Below, in pieces: positions 37,252 through 49,509 of a stretch of 64,000 nucleotides of DNA; the stretch's first letter is position 1, and each line of letters starts with the position of its first letter. The position numbers and the translations under genes were made by a program. The notes under the pieces are model-generated. The model searched no databases. It worked only from the letters and a program-made list of their open reading frames with translations, and was not told where the DNA came from. The DNA is taken from positions 51,915,985-51,979,984 of the forward strand of contig OY754335.1 in the NCBI GenBank assembly GCA_963573305.1. The letters run 5' to 3'. Source of the stretch: Pyrrhosoma nymphula (taxonomy: Eukaryota; Arthropoda; Insecta; Odonata; Coenagrionidae).

Positions 37252-37322
37252 TTAGAAAACTACAAAGAGTTCTTTCTTTTACTATGAACAAGTTCCACGA
37301 CATCTACCCAGAGACAACATCG
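37252..37322 (+). repeat. Dispersed repeat, copy 1
   Basis: AACTACAAAGAGTTCTTT, then AACAAGTTCCACGACATCTA and GAGACAACAT, matches 51918-51995 in the same orientation and the reverse complement of 41958-42030. It is one of three diverged copies of a family I cannot name. Confidence 0.6.
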
Positions 37323-37724
37323 TCCTACCCACCTATCTTCAATGACGTAAACGACCTGTTGTCGGTCGTCTCTTCCCAAAAACCAACTATTATTAACTAC
37401 AATATATGCTACAGACAATTTAGGAAGTACAACTAGCAATAGATAACTCAATTACACATATAACATTGAGATATAAGGTCTTTGAACCATTCGACAGCTG
37501 ACTGGCGTGTTAATAAGAAATTTTTCTCTAGTAAATGAACCTACTGCTGTCAATTATAAAATTTTCATCCGGGTTTGAGAGTTGATACCATCCAAAAGTT
37601 ATTCATTTTGCCATCATCATTATTTTGCCGAACGGATAGGTATGGGAATTCGTTTTTCCCTCGAACAATAAGGGACTTTAATAAATGTAAGGCGTAATTT
37701 CATTAGAGCGTTTCCTTTTTATAT

Positions 37725-37812
37725 GCAAACGGCTGGTGTCCTAACACCCCCCGCCACACGCCTATTGAGGCAGCTTGCTGGGTAGTATGTAGATGTAGAT
37801 GTACATGAAAAG
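37725..37812 (+). repeat. Repeat 3' tail (CCCGCCACACGCC type)
   Basis: CTAACACCCCCCGCCACACG, then GGCAGCTTGCTGGGTAGTATG and a GTAGAT repeat. A related segment, CACCCCCGGCCACACACCCA, then GGTGGCTTGCATG, lies at 45190-45221. The short terminal tandem (TAGATG)n is typical of the 3' end of a SINE or LINE. Confidence 0.5.
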
Positions 37813-37819
37813 TCATAAG

Positions 37820-38970
37820 CGGTTTCAACATAAGCAATTCAAATTGAAGCTTGCTTTATTTTTCGTTGTTTAAAGTAAATATTTTTAAATTGTAAACTTA
37901 CCGCATAATTACCACTGTGAACTCTAAAAAAATGACAATTTCTTTAAGTTCTGGACACGAATAGCAATTTTGGATCCTTATTGATGAAGAACGATTCCCG
38001 ATTCCTTTCAGCACACTTCAGCAGAGAGAGTCTTAAATGCCTCCATTGAATGAGAGTTACCATGTATTTAAGACGAGTGTCATTGTAAATTTCAAAGTTA
38101 GTATAAATTAAAATATATTATGACCTCCAATTGGTTGCATAAAAAGTGGCAGTGGCTTTGTAGAACCTCTCCTTTTGAATTATGTTTGCATACCGATTGT
38201 ATGCTCGTATTAGGGTTAACTGTAGCACGTAGGGGTTTCCAAAATGGTTTTAACGTCGTTGGAAAAGAGATTGTCATCTAGCCTAACTAAAAATGTTAGA
38301 TAAATATTTTAACCAACACTCAATACCATAATTTCAATGCGAAATTTAGTCTTTGTAGACCTTCTTGAACCATCATCCAATATAATGAATCTTAAGGAAA
38401 ACTCTACCACCAGACGGTATTAGGGTTTAAAGAGTAGTAAATACATCATAATAGGATCAAAAACGGGTCGAGTTGTGGCTAAAAAAATAAATGCAACTGC
38501 AGATTAATCTGATGTTGATAGAATTAGATCATGATTAGGTGAAATTTTGGAAGGATTGCTATGGCGAAATAGAGCGAGTGAATGAGGAGGAATAGTTTTT
38601 GGCAATGAGTCAAAACGACACGAAGTTGTTTCTCTAATCTGAGTAATCTGAGGACTAGTTATCAGTATTGGTGGAAAACCTAATGCGTAGCTATGCAGTT
38701 AAAGCTAGGCCTACAGGTACTATTTTTTAAGTGATCTAATTTCCAGTTCCAAGATGACAAGGTTCCAGTGACTGAAGGGAAAAAACTCGCCGCCTTCACA
38801 TTCAATAATTAATTCACCTGCAATGATTTTATTCACCAAAATACGGTTGGACTTCATCCTCTTGTTCCAAACTTTAGATTTTATGAGCATCTTAAAAAAA
38901 ATACATTTACAGCACAAGTATTTACGCCAACACCAATCTTTAAAAACAAGTACGCTAATCAGAGTTCCTA
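37820..38970. other. Non-coding stretch
   Basis: AT-rich DNA with no supported gene or named repeat. Confidence 0.35.
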
Positions 38971-38977
38971 CAAACCA

Positions 38978-39216
38978 GGGGAGGGATCACGGTTCTGTAT
39001 TTCACGTTGTCGTTATCGTTATCCAAAACGCAAACCGATCTAGAAAGGAAGTACTCATAGCTACTGTCCTGAGAATTCACTCCATAAATTAAAACTTGTG
39101 ATTTAAAGTACCTGAAAAAAGTGAAGAATTACGATCACTTTAACGCTTTCACTATCGTAATTGAAAAATAATGCTAACGCGAGCGTGAGCGTTATGAAGA
39201 ACCGTGATCGCACCCC
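38978..39216. repeat. About 240-bp foldback element with GATCACGGTTCT arms
   Basis: GGGGAGGGATCACGGTTCT at the left is complemented by AGAACCGTGATCGCACCCC at the right. The match continues inward in diverged form (CGTTGTCGTTATCGTTAT against ATAATGCTAACGCGAGCGTG). It is a non-coding palindromic MITE-like element. Confidence 0.7.
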
Positions 39217-39219
39217 AGA

Positions 39220-41590
39220 TGTTGTGAAATTTCAGGACCTTTACTAGTTTTCCACACGAAAAGTTTTCATTTTTTACGATGAAAATATCCAATAAAGTAT
39301 CCACCATCCATCACTCATTACTTTGCCTTTCTCCATGTCCAGCTAATTCTCGCCATCCGTCTCCAAGACCGCATTTACGAATTCCTCGAGGACCAAGCAA
39401 CCAAAGAAAAATACATCCAGCTCATATATAGTCTCTCGAATAAAGTATGCTGGTAAATGTTCTTAAACACTTCTCGAGCTTCATCATATTTTAGTTTCCT
39501 TAACATCATATTCCGCTTCAGCTCATCACATATCATTTTCTCTTTATACCTATGAAACCTCATTGTCTTCATACACCACACTCAACCTCTTTCATTTTAG
39601 ATTTTTTTCGCATAAATCAATATCGTACTGTACTGTAAGGGATTTACGATTCCTATATATTTGATAGACTATTTTTGAGGCACTGAAAAGCCTTTAGAAA
39701 TGAATGTCAGCAATAATTCCACATCAACACTCAATAGGCAATGACTACATTAGGGGGAGCAACTGGTCGCCTTCTCTAATTGAGATACACCGATCATTAA
39801 GGGGGTACATAAGATTTCCGGGAACAGATAATGAGTCGAGGGGTGATGAGAGATGGCATAAAGTTCAGCTGGATACATGCAATAAATACGTCCCGCTTTC
39901 GGAACAGTCTAAATTCAAGTTATATTATAAAGCCTTTCATAAAAATCACTTCTTACATTTATTCAGGATCCCTGTCACATCATCCCTACAGCTTGTTAAC
40001 GCGTTGATGTGAATGAAATTCTTTCAATGACTGAAATTTTGTGTTAAGTTTTAAGCTAGCTTAAGCCAATTATGATGACAGGAAAGTTATTAAGAAAAAC
40101 TTCAAAAAAAGTAAGAAATAATCGTGTACTCCTGTAATTTACAATGATGCAATTTTTTACAGCAAACATTTTATTTTTCGCTCCACAAAACTCCCTTTCG
40201 TAGACACGAATTCCTGAATTTCAATTCATTTTCACAACCAGAGACAGAATAACGAGGCACAATCCTTGGGAAGGAAATGAAAGCAGGTTGCTGGAGGCAA
40301 TTTGAGGGAATGTAAGCACACCACCTACGGTTAAATATATACAATGCAGGTAGCCTTCATTCATACCTCCTACTAAAAGGTAATATTCACAATGAATGCA
40401 CCAATATTCACAATATTAAGCTATGCTGTAGTGATAAAAACCGCCAACGCTTACAAAATCTTTCAAATAAAGGTAGTAGTACAATTGTGCCAATTTCTAA
40501 GAAAACCATCTCGCAACAATGAAATTGAAAAACTGTTAAAAAATAAGAATTGAGGGTAATAAAACTATAGTAAAATAACAAGAAAAATATTTTGCCAATG
40601 AAGACGGTAAGGCAATTAGTGAGGAAGACTCGGTCAATTATTTTCGCTTTTAGATACACGAATTGGTCCATTACCGCTCTCCATTAATATATATTCCTAA
40701 GTTCTTCATCTTCAATCGATTTATCTGGTCCTTGGTTTTCCTCACTGGGCTCTCCTTTCTAGTCCTCCCTCCACTGTATTTCTTACTGATTCTTGTCAGT
40801 GCTCTGCGTGAATCCTGGCTACAAATTCAGGGAAATATTGTTTGGTTCTCGCATGCCACTTATGGTATGCTTATGAGCAGATGGACAGAATATTTGCGCA
40901 GGACTAATATCCTTACCGAGGAGTACCTACTAGAAGGCTAAACTCAAGATGAGCAACAAAATTTCAACGACATTTGGAGTTAAGTTCAAATCGAATCTAG
41001 ATGGCTGATTCACTGAATACCCTTAGGTTTAAGCCTAAGCCTCAAAGCGGCAGAGGGTAAGTCCGAGATGACCTGAAGTGGAACACACTTGAAGTCATTT
41101 GCGAAAGACAACTCGTCACTCACTCATTTATATATTTGGCTGTCATGCTTGACGATGATTTCTTCTTTCTGAATTAGGTCCCAAATCCATATCAAGAAAC
41201 TTGAAGACACTTAGTGAATCACTTGCTTGCACAGATGGAGTCATCTTATTTTGTCAGTGACTAGCATTGGTTCACACGAGAAATTCAAGTTTGAACTAAG
41301 AAGAAAAAAAATCACCATCAAATAGAAATTAAACACATCTTCCGAAAGAGTCAATTTTTTAGAAATATGTGGGGATAACGAAAAATAGACAAAATGAAAA
41401 ACACTTTGAAAAAATTTTCAACCCATATTTCACTTGCATGCATGAAAAAATAAGGAAAAACAGACATAGGCAGGTCAACAACGTAAAACAAATATGCTAT
41501 AAAAATACACGCGAATAAAAAAGATTGAGAGACCTTGGGAGATGGCCGATGAGAACATTATTCGCGTAAAATCGAAATAAAAATTGTAGG
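39220..41590. other. Non-coding stretch
   Basis: No supported gene. Plus-strand frames at 39704-40012 and 40663-40941 are short and lack motifs; the second is rich in hydrophobic residues but has no splice or family support. Confidence 0.35.
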
Positions 41591-41599
41591 TCGAACATT

Positions 41600-41880
41600 A
41601 GGGCTACCACCGACAGTCAAGGCATCATAGGCACTATAATTATTTGTCAAAGACGCCCATCTAAGGTGGTTGCGGTAACAGGCTGCCCTTACTAACAGCG
41701 TCAAACTGCAATGCGCCTTCCCGCTGGCACGCAGGCAGCGATTGCATGCTCTACGTCAGGTTCGTAGTAAATGCTTCACGCTTGATCAGGCGATTAAACG
41801 CCAGGTGATGGCAATAATCCAGGCCAATGAGTAGAGAACTCAGGTTACCGCATAAATCTCCCTGCAAGGGCGTCAATCTT
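41600..41880. other. GC-rich non-coding island in putative intron
   Basis: About 280 bp of mixed, high-complexity sequence with higher GC than its surroundings. Its frames are short and broken by stops on both strands. It carries no tRNA boxes and no inverted repeat. It may be a conserved regulatory element or an unrecognised repeat. Confidence 0.3.
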
Positions 41881-41957
41881 TTCTTTACCACTCTCTATTC
41901 ATTAAATTTGCTCACAAACATGTATAAAATACTTCATTTAAAAGAGTAATGTATTAA

Positions 41958-42030
41958 TAATTTTGTCTAAAAACTGATGTGGTGGAACTTATGCATTGTT
42001 AAAAAATAATTCTTTGCAATTTTACACGGA
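41958..42030 (-). repeat. Dispersed repeat, copy 2 (reverse orientation)
   Basis: The reverse complement contains AATTGCAAAGAATTATT, then ATGCATAAGTTCCACCACAT and CAGTTTTTAGACAA. It matches 51918-51995 closely, including ATGCATAAGTTCCACCACATC. Confidence 0.65.
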
Positions 42031-42819
42031 AGCATTTTTAATGCGACCGTTTTTTTTTTTTTTTTTCATCATTTTCAATCCTGGCAATGCTGTAAAACAT
42101 GAATAATGGCTTTCCAATGAAGTAAAATATGAACAATGGCTTGATATAAATGTAAAACATCGAACCCAGCCGCAAGAAAAAATTATCAGTGGGAAATTGC
42201 AAAGAGTTCTTCTCTCGTCAGAGTACTGTGTAATGGCATTTCAGTTATAAAAACTCTCTGCTAAGTAGGGACTGAAAAAAGTGTCAAAACTTAGATGAAA
42301 CATTTTATACGATCCAATTTCCCATTCATTTATCGGTTTCAACGCAAGTTCTGCGCAAGTCGATGGCTTCATAGTCTCATGTTTTCCACGATCTTAAATC
42401 AGGCATTGAGTCTTCACATCGTAATACACTATCGATAGTCCCGATGAAAGAAAAACGACAGTAGTTTGATAGGCTTCGTCATATTTGCAATTCAAAATTT
42501 CTTTCTTCTAAATCAACCGTAACCGGGAGGTCACACTTATTATAATAATATTATTTGATATTACGGTAGACTACAAATGTAAGACCCTCTCAAAACTTTA
42601 TTAACTTCTGGTAGCACAAATTGTGTTGCCTTGAATTTCTCAAACTCACTTCAAACGGAATTTGAAAGAAAAATCAGTTAAACTTGCGTCGCGTTGACTT
42701 CTGTAAATAATCCTGAAAAATCAAGAGGGACTCATTGATCAAATAGAACTTCGTATTTTGCGACTTTCTCAACAGATTCAAATGCTCAGGTTAAATACAA
42801 TGTAAATTTTAATTAGCAG

Positions 42820-43015
42820 TTAATAATCCAAAGACTGGTTTGCAGAATCTCTCCATTCCACTATCCTACCAGCCAACCGCTTCATTCCTACATAATTTTT
42901 CACTATGACATCCTTCAAATTTTTTCTGATAAATTTCATCCTAGTTCTTCTGAAATTCTTTTAATTTATTTCTCTTTATTTTTCTGTTTTTAACAGACTA
43001 TAGCGTGGTAAAATG
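42820..43015 (-). mobile_element. Non-LTR retrotransposon C-terminal tail (LINE fragment)
   Basis: The minus strand reads RRTRMKFIRKNLKDVIVKNY, then VGMKRLAGRIVEWRDSANQS and LDY. It is the best preserved of three tails of this family in the window and fits the LINE ORF2 terminus MKRLA.R..EWR...NQSLD. Confidence 0.65.
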
Positions 43016-43444
43016 TGGCCAAAAAGGCCATTAAAACCAACCTTAAATTTCACTCAATCTTTTCCCAGTACTAGGCACGCTATTCTCAAATTAATTCCTT
43101 AGGGAGGGTATAATTGCTGCCTCCTAAAATACGAAAACTCCCTAATAAGAGCCTTTCATGCCCTTCAGTGATAAATAAAATGGTTCTCATAACCCTTCGC
43201 CACCTACGGCAAGTGTCAAAACTCACATTTATTATAATTCACGTTTTGATAAATGCACATCGGGCCCAGACAAAACTTGACACCGGGGACGTCATACCCA
43301 CACTAACGTTCTTTCCTACCACCTGCTGACTCAAAGACTGGATGTACTATTTCCAAGAACATCCCACTGGGGAGAGACCAGGCAGAAGACATTCATGAAC
43401 TAATTCAAAAGTAGTCCACCACTGATTTATCCTGAGCATACAAC

Positions 43445-43533
43445 CATAGAACGTTCATCGAATGTTCAAGTGTGAACTATTCATTTGAGACTGTTCATAG
43501 ATCGTTCATTGAATGTTCAAGTGTGAACTATTA
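43445..43533. repeat. Tandem duplication with 51-bp period
   Basis: CATAGAACGTTCATCGAATG and following bases to GTGTGAACTATT recurs 51 bp later as CATAGATCGTTCATTGAATG with only a few changes. Confidence 0.85.
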
Positions 43534-43899
43534 AGGAAAAAGATTAGCAGATAAATTATATTAGCCAGAAAATATATTAGCAAATAAATTAGATCTACCT
43601 CTGGTAAACACCGGTAAAGCAACACTGACTGTCAATGGTCTGACCTAAAAAAATCATTTTTAAGGAAGAAGGAGATTTGAGGAACAATTTGCAAACTTGG
43701 AAGAGAAAAGAATGATATGGATATTTATTATTAGGAAATGTCACTCAATATTTGTTGATCTATGTGCATATAATCGCACATCTACAAAATCTGTATCATT
43801 AAAGGCACCTGCCTGCATAAACAATTTTTGCCATCAGCTATCTTTTCATCCCACGCATGAAGCCACTTTTTCTCCCTTTCCCGCTTACTCAGCAACCTC

Positions 43900-44350
43900 C
43901 CCTTCATCATTGTCTACAGAATCTTCTCTTTTATTAGGAAAACCTGATCTATCCGTTTATTCTGCCTCGTTATTGTATCCATCAGTTTCCTACACTCAAG
44001 TACCATGCCATGCTCTTCCTGGTTTTTCTTCCTCTCCGTCCACTACGTCTTCTACATTTCCTTCCATATCCACATCTCAAAGGACTCCAATGTAATATCA
44101 TTCTCTTTCATCAGCGAAAAAATTTCTCCTCAGAGCAATGGTTACACTCCATTATATTACATTCGCATTACTAGCTTCCTACCATTTTTCAGAACGTTTC
44201 TAATTTCTACCCGCATGTGCACTTGTCTTCATTCACCATGGTACAACTGGCATTTACTACCAGTACCATTTAATGTGCACCATTTTTGTTCCTCGCTACC
44301 TATCGATCACCAGACGATGATAAGCTTGACCATTGTGGAAAACGTGCGTT
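43900..44350 (-). mobile_element. Non-LTR retrotransposon RT C-terminal region (LINE fragment)
   Basis: The minus strand reads ITLESFEMWIWKEM followed, after a stop, by WTERKK and HGMVLECRKLMDTITRQNK. This fits the widely occurring LINE motif LE.FEMW.WRRM..I.WT.R..N...L...GE.R.L..TI..R. Upstream (44110-44350) more degraded frames probably continue the RT. Many stops are present. Confidence 0.55.
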
Positions 44351-44359
44351 CGGTAGATA

Positions 44360-46000
44360 AATAACTATGCCAAGTTTACCCGTGTTGAAAAAATTACCAT
44401 AGTCGGTGCCAAACGGGAGTTTGAATTCACTACGTCATACCCTGTTAATGATTACCATAGTAAAAACTAATAATATGAACGGGGCACAAAATTCCTCCCC
44501 AGCCTTTTTTTACCTCGTCACATACCGGTTCAATTTTTTCACATTAGTTTTCATGCAACTACCAGTAAGGAATAAGGGCGTAAACTTAGAGCTAACCGTG
44601 GCTAGGAATCTCACAAAAACATTTACTCCATTTATCGGCCTAAAGGATGCACGGGCATGTAAGACACACCCCAGTTTTGGTCGCAGAATTTTTAAAAATA
44701 GCCTTTTTATTACCTTTAGGTATTTTTTTACGGTAGAACAGAGAAACGATCTATAACCGAATACTAAAACCAATAAGGCGACATGGCGCGATACAGGAAC
44801 GTCATCGTGCTAGACTACAGAACGGACAGGTTTAACATGTTATTTTTTATGCGAACTAACAGTTGCCAATGAAACTTTTAACTAAGTCTGTCAAAAAGTA
44901 GTGTAGCAAATTATTTTATTTACTCCCTGATACTAGTATACTTAACCTGCTAGCTAGTAGTAACCGCACGTCTCGCAAGCATTCTTACCACTCTTGTGTC
45001 TCTGTATATTTATGTAGATGCAAAATGTCTTAATACGAATAGTTACTCTAATATTGGTGATATACCTATAGTGTAGTGCATGTTGGTGAAATATCACTTC
45101 CTGATAAGTATTTTCAGTTTTTTACCAATGCACCAATGGTGGCAGCTTCATTAACCTCATTAGGGTACAGTGCATGTTGGTGATTAATCACCCCCGGCCA
45201 CACACCCATGGTGGCTTGCATGAATTATGTATTTTTACTTACGTCCCAGGCAGTCTAAGACGTAGCACCCAGATTTCAGCAAGGAGGTCTTAGGGCAAAA
45301 TCTAAACTTTATATTGGGTGGTTTTTTGCGGGTATCTACAGGATGAAGTGCGTATCATAAGTCGGAAAATACGGAACATTCCGCTATTTTCTTTCCTTCA
45401 CAGGCATTCCTCGTGACTTAGTTTTGAGTGGCAAACTCGGCGAAGTTGTTCATTTTTCATTGTAAAGTAATTTTGCTGTAGCAGCCAACAGTTGATCGTC
45501 AGCAAACGCAAATTATAAGATTGCTATAATTCCTCCCAGAGCTCTTCGTGGCGTGAGAACGCAGGGCAGGAGTTATTGAGAGAAACTCTGTGCAATATAT
45601 TGTTGCTGGGAAAATTTTATGGTGAAACTACACTAGCAAGTTACTTCCACAAGTTTCTTCTGCAAGAGCTTGCGGGGTATTTTACTCAAAAGAAATATTT
45701 TTCACAAGTTAGTGCAGAGCCAGATTGGTTGCCGTTTTCACTGGCAACAATACGCTTCTGTGAGCGACTTGCCGAAACTTCAAAAAGGTCCACAAGCGGA
45801 CTCGAAGAGTCGTTTACACCCGCAATATTCGTGGAAAGTTGCTTGCCGCAAGTAACTTTTGCTATAAAATTGACACTGTAAACCAACCTTTAAAGAAAAT
45901 TGTGCATTGTACTCTATATACCTATTGAACGCCTCTTTCGTTAACAAAATTCTCCTTCTTACATCCAAGCTACTACTACCTATACCCATTTTCTTGCAGG
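44360..46000. other. Non-coding stretch with repeat fragments
   Basis: No supported gene. A 45160-45235 segment resembles the repeat tail at 37.7 kb. At 45620-45880, strings such as AGCAAGTTACTTCCACAAG and AAAGTTGCTTGCCGCAAGTAAC are partly complementary and could be the ends of a small inverted-repeat element. Overlapping frames there have no family support. Confidence 0.35.
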
Positions 46001-46289
46001 CAATGAAGAGTGCTTCCGAGGGTTCTGAGAGGTCTGAGGCTCGGTATCCGAGCCCCTATCAAGGCGGCATGGGGTGTGAAGAGATACCTTGATGACGCTC
46101 AGCGTCCGTTTGTATGCTCTTGGCTGATTTTACTAACGGATGGACATTTCGTCCACGTAAGGGTTGGGTCGGAGTAGGATTGCAATCGATTACTCTAGGA
46201 AGATACGTCTAGGGGCTAGGCCAATCAGCGCCCACAGCCCAACGCCTCCGACCCACAGGCCGAACGCATTTACACCCGATGGTGATTGT

Positions 46290-46400
46290 TTTGGCATCGA
46301 CTCTCGGATTACCGTAAGAGGTGACCGCTCGCCAACTTCCGAAACCCCAGGTTCAAATCCCGGAGCATGGGCATTCTGGACCCCCCCCCCCCCTTCAGAG
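46290..46400 (+). mobile_element. tRNA-derived SINE, plus strand
   Basis: An A-box-like region (TAAGAGGTGACCGCTCGCC) is followed by the B box CAGGTTCAAATCCCGGAGCA and a poly-C run at 46380-46393. The preceding 46010-46290 block is GC-richer and may be a linked part of the repeat. Confidence 0.55.
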
Positions 46401-46749
46401 TATCGATCAGAGGGATTTCAATTATGCAACATCGCCTGCTCCTAATTGGATGTTATTTCATTGCTACTTTAGCTAAAAAATTCCGTTGAAAGAAGGCTGC
46501 TACTGGGGCTAAACCTATCCCCCAAGCGCCTTCTTCACTCTCTTGGTATCAGACTTTTCGTTGATTTCAACAACACTACTCAAAGTATGGTGCCATAAAA
46601 TGCCAGTTCAGAACTCTTGACTACTGAAATTTTCCATAAATATGATGCGTAAATTATTCTTTATCTCGTATAAAATCATAGTTCCTGATATTTGTACGAG
46701 TCTCGCAAAGCCGAAATAAAAAAAAATACTTTTTTTTCAGTTAGTTTTT

Positions 46750-47990
46750 CTCAGCTGGTTGCTGCAACTGACTTGCGTAGCTATACATGGCGTATTGCGA
46801 TTGTTTCTGCGAAGGGGTTGAGTATAAATTGGTTGTTTCGTATTCGCGCCAATCTTTTTTTTTCTCTATGGCCACAAGTGGGCAATGCATGCCATGACCG
46901 TTTATCGTGGAGGTTTTTTTTGTGTGTCCGTGTGCATGCTTGTGAGTGCGTGTGCAGTTCTGAACAAATAGCCGTCGAGGGAGCATCAGACCTCGAGACA
47001 CCTCACCGCACCTGCAGTTTTCAACGTCTCTATCGGTAAGTCATAAATTGCTTTTGGCCATAGATCATATAGTCGCTTATATATTTTTTACTGAATTTAC
47101 CAAACTATCATTTCTCTCACCTTTGGCCAATCGAGGTGAAAAGAGAGGGCATTGTTTTTGGTCCTTCGGGCCGGATCAATTTAATTCAGAGTGAATTTGT
47201 CTTCTATGGCTTACCTACTTATCTTGGAAAAGGCTTTTGTTTAGCATTTCAGTTTCTTTGTCTGTGAATTGCATTGTGATTTGACAGTAGCTATTTGTGC
47301 AGGTGATCGTTCTATCTTTATTACGCGTCAATCTATCTCAGTGTGAAGGTGTCTATCTATCTCTTAGTCTTAAATCAAGTTTCTAATTTTTTGTAGCGTT
47401 TAGTAGTTTTTGTTTGCTAAATTGACGTTATCATGCCTCTTGAGGGAGATGGTGAACAATAAAGTAGTTTAGGAAATGATTTAAGAGCTATTCGCGTATT
47501 ACAACGTAACTATGCCATTACGAAAAGTAGACGCGACTCAGTCATTTGGACAATTGAGCGACTGTACTTGATGTCAACTACGGTTTTATCGCAAAGGGAT
47601 GAGTTAACAGTTTTCTTAAGTCGTGTTTCGGCTATGCCAGATGATTTTAAGTCCTTTATCACGATGACGAACGAATTGCGTGATCTGGCATTTGACTTGA
47701 ATTTAGACGCGAAGGCGTCTGAAAGCGAGGTAGAGGAGCGCTTTGAATGCTATTATCACAAAATCAATGCTATCGCGAGTCAATTAACAAAGGAATCTCC
47801 TGTAACTATTCGGGAAGGCCAACTTATTTTCTCTCCCTCATCGCGTCTACCGACAATTAGTATTAGTATGTTTTCTTCATAACTAAATTTAAGTTAAAAA
47901 TTTGATTCTCAAATTTGTTGGGCGGTTACACATTGCTGTACATGGGGTATTGCGATTGATTCTGCGAAGGGGTTGAATATAAGTTGGTAA
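46750..47990 (+). mobile_element. Truncated LTR retrotransposon, BEL/Pao-like, gag only
   Basis: A sequence with TACATGG(C/G)GTATTGCG, TTCTGCGAAGGGGTTGA and TATAA.TTGGT occurs at about 46783-46830 and again at about 47939-47988 in the same direction, as expected for LTRs. The right copy starts TGTTGGGCGGTTACAC and is cut off soon after. Between them lies GGTCCTTCGGGCCGGATC (47159-47176), a string I associate with the leader of insect BEL-type elements, and a gag-like frame at 47433-47882. No protease, RT or integrase remains, so most of the interior is deleted. Confidence 0.55.
47433..47882 (+). pseudogene. gag-like frame of the LTR-element remnant
   Basis: From the ATG at 47433 (MPLEGDGEQ) the frame meets one TAA, then stays open for about 140 codons. 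It contains RRDSVIWTIERLYLMSTTVL, FLSRVSAMPDDFKSFI and EVEERFECYYHKINAIASQL before a TAA at 47882. The helix-rich layout with regularly spaced Arg/Glu and a Phe-rich segment fits the N-terminal half of BEL/Pao gag. The zinc knuckle region is missing. The family name is an inference. Confidence 0.45.
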
Positions 47991-48041
47991 TAACTAAACA
48001 ATTAGGTATTACGTTAAACTTAGAAGTCACTGAAATCCGAT

Positions 48042-48183
48042 GCTGATGTGGCTTCCAGTGCTGTTGCATCGGTAGCATATTAGGCTCCACGTTTCTCTCG
48101 CGTTGTAGTTAGCGTCTTCAGGACCGAAGCGAGTGCTGCCCTTGCATACTCCCAACGCTGCAACAGTCGAAAGTCACATCAGC
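48042..48183. repeat. 142-bp imperfect foldback
   Basis: GCTGATGTGGCTTCCAGTGC and TGTTGCA at the left pair with TGCAACAGTCGAAAGTCACA and TCAGC at the right. The 90-bp middle does not obviously pair. MITE-like. Confidence 0.65.
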
Positions 48184-48189
48184 TTCTAT

Positions 48190-49260
48190 GATCAGCCGCA
48201 AAAAAAGTATACTCATGGTATCATTGAAATCTCTTGAGCAATCTATGTTGAAAGCTCAACCATAAGGCATTTTCTGACGAGGTTCTATTGAAGATTCTTA
48301 TAGGTCTAGAGCTATTAAAAAACGCCTTTCTGACCTATAATAAAGAAATCAAGGCTATCTTTTGGACGTGTCCACGTCCACGAAACAGCTTGTCACACCA
48401 GTAACGGTCATACATAATCCACAAGCAGGTAGATTAAATTTAAGACTTCTAAGGTAATGATTCTCGCTTATATCATGAAAAATTATAAATTTAAAATACC
48501 ATTGAAATCAACAGGCCAGCATTTTAATCCATGCCATATTTTCCATTACTTTCACTTTCTTTAATTTCAGGAAATGAAAGATAAAATTTCTAAAAATATA
48601 CAATAAACATTCTCCAACAAAACACTTGTCACACTGTCAATAGAAATGGCACAGAATTATGCTTCAATAGGTATTGCAAATTGCATGAAAACGCGCAATA
48701 TTAAATTAACAGTTCAATGAAGAATTGCTCATTTCGTTTTTATGGCTGATTCGGTAAAACTGGTGGGTAACGGAGCATAGCGTAACACACTTTTTTCTGA
48801 TACTGTCGATAATTTCATAGGAATAAGAGAATTTGAAAACTAATCTAATGAACGCGTCCTATAATAGCATACTTAATAATGTGGCATAATAGAACACGAG
48901 TTGCGATTGCTACAAAATGAAATTTGTTTAATTTGAACCACATGTATGATTACGGCGCTTCAACGAAGTTCTCGAGCCAGTAAATGGAATTACAGGTATA
49001 TATGTATGCTTGTATACTTGTATGTTCATCTGGAGGTTGACGCTGTTTTTGCAATGCTCATAGGTGCCTATCGGAAAATTCAAGTGTTGGAATTTATATG
49101 ATGTGATTTTGCCAATGCTTGCAATTTATGGCCACTGCTCGTTTTTATCGGCATTACTTAAATGTCCCGCGTTACTCTACGTACACAATATACACAATAA
49201 AATTATTTCATAAGTAAAATTTACGCAAAAAAAAGAAATAAAATCCATCACGAAAAAATA
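48190..49260. other. Non-coding stretch
   Basis: AT-rich DNA with no supported gene or element. Confidence 0.35.
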
Positions 49261-49264
49261 ATTT

Positions 49265-49500
49265 CAGGTTGGATAAACGCAGTGCCTAAAGTACCTACAA
49301 AATCAGGATTCAAGTCCCGGTGTCGGATAAAAATTTCACGGGTACTCTAAATGGGTGTTTTGAGAGCAATTTTGACTATTTTGGTCAGATGGAACGATAA
49401 ACAGTGGCTCCCAGCCAGTAGCAGGTAAATGCTCGCTTCTTCCTTCAGGCTTACCCTACCTACCACACCTATCAAAATGATTTCTCTTCTTGTATGGAGC
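49265..49500 (+). mobile_element. tRNA-derived SINE, plus strand
   Basis: GCAGTGCCTAAAGTACCTAC (A-box region) is followed by the B box CAGGATTCAAGTCCCGGTGTC, then a body with AAATTTCACGGGTACTC and CCCAGCCAGTAGCAGGTAAATG. Confidence 0.6.
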
Positions 49501-49509
49501 GAATATCGG

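Noticed and set aside
45576..45989. Several open frames up to 101 residues on both strands
   Set aside because: Overlap on both strands and partial inverted repeats in the segment point to a small repeat element rather than a gene.
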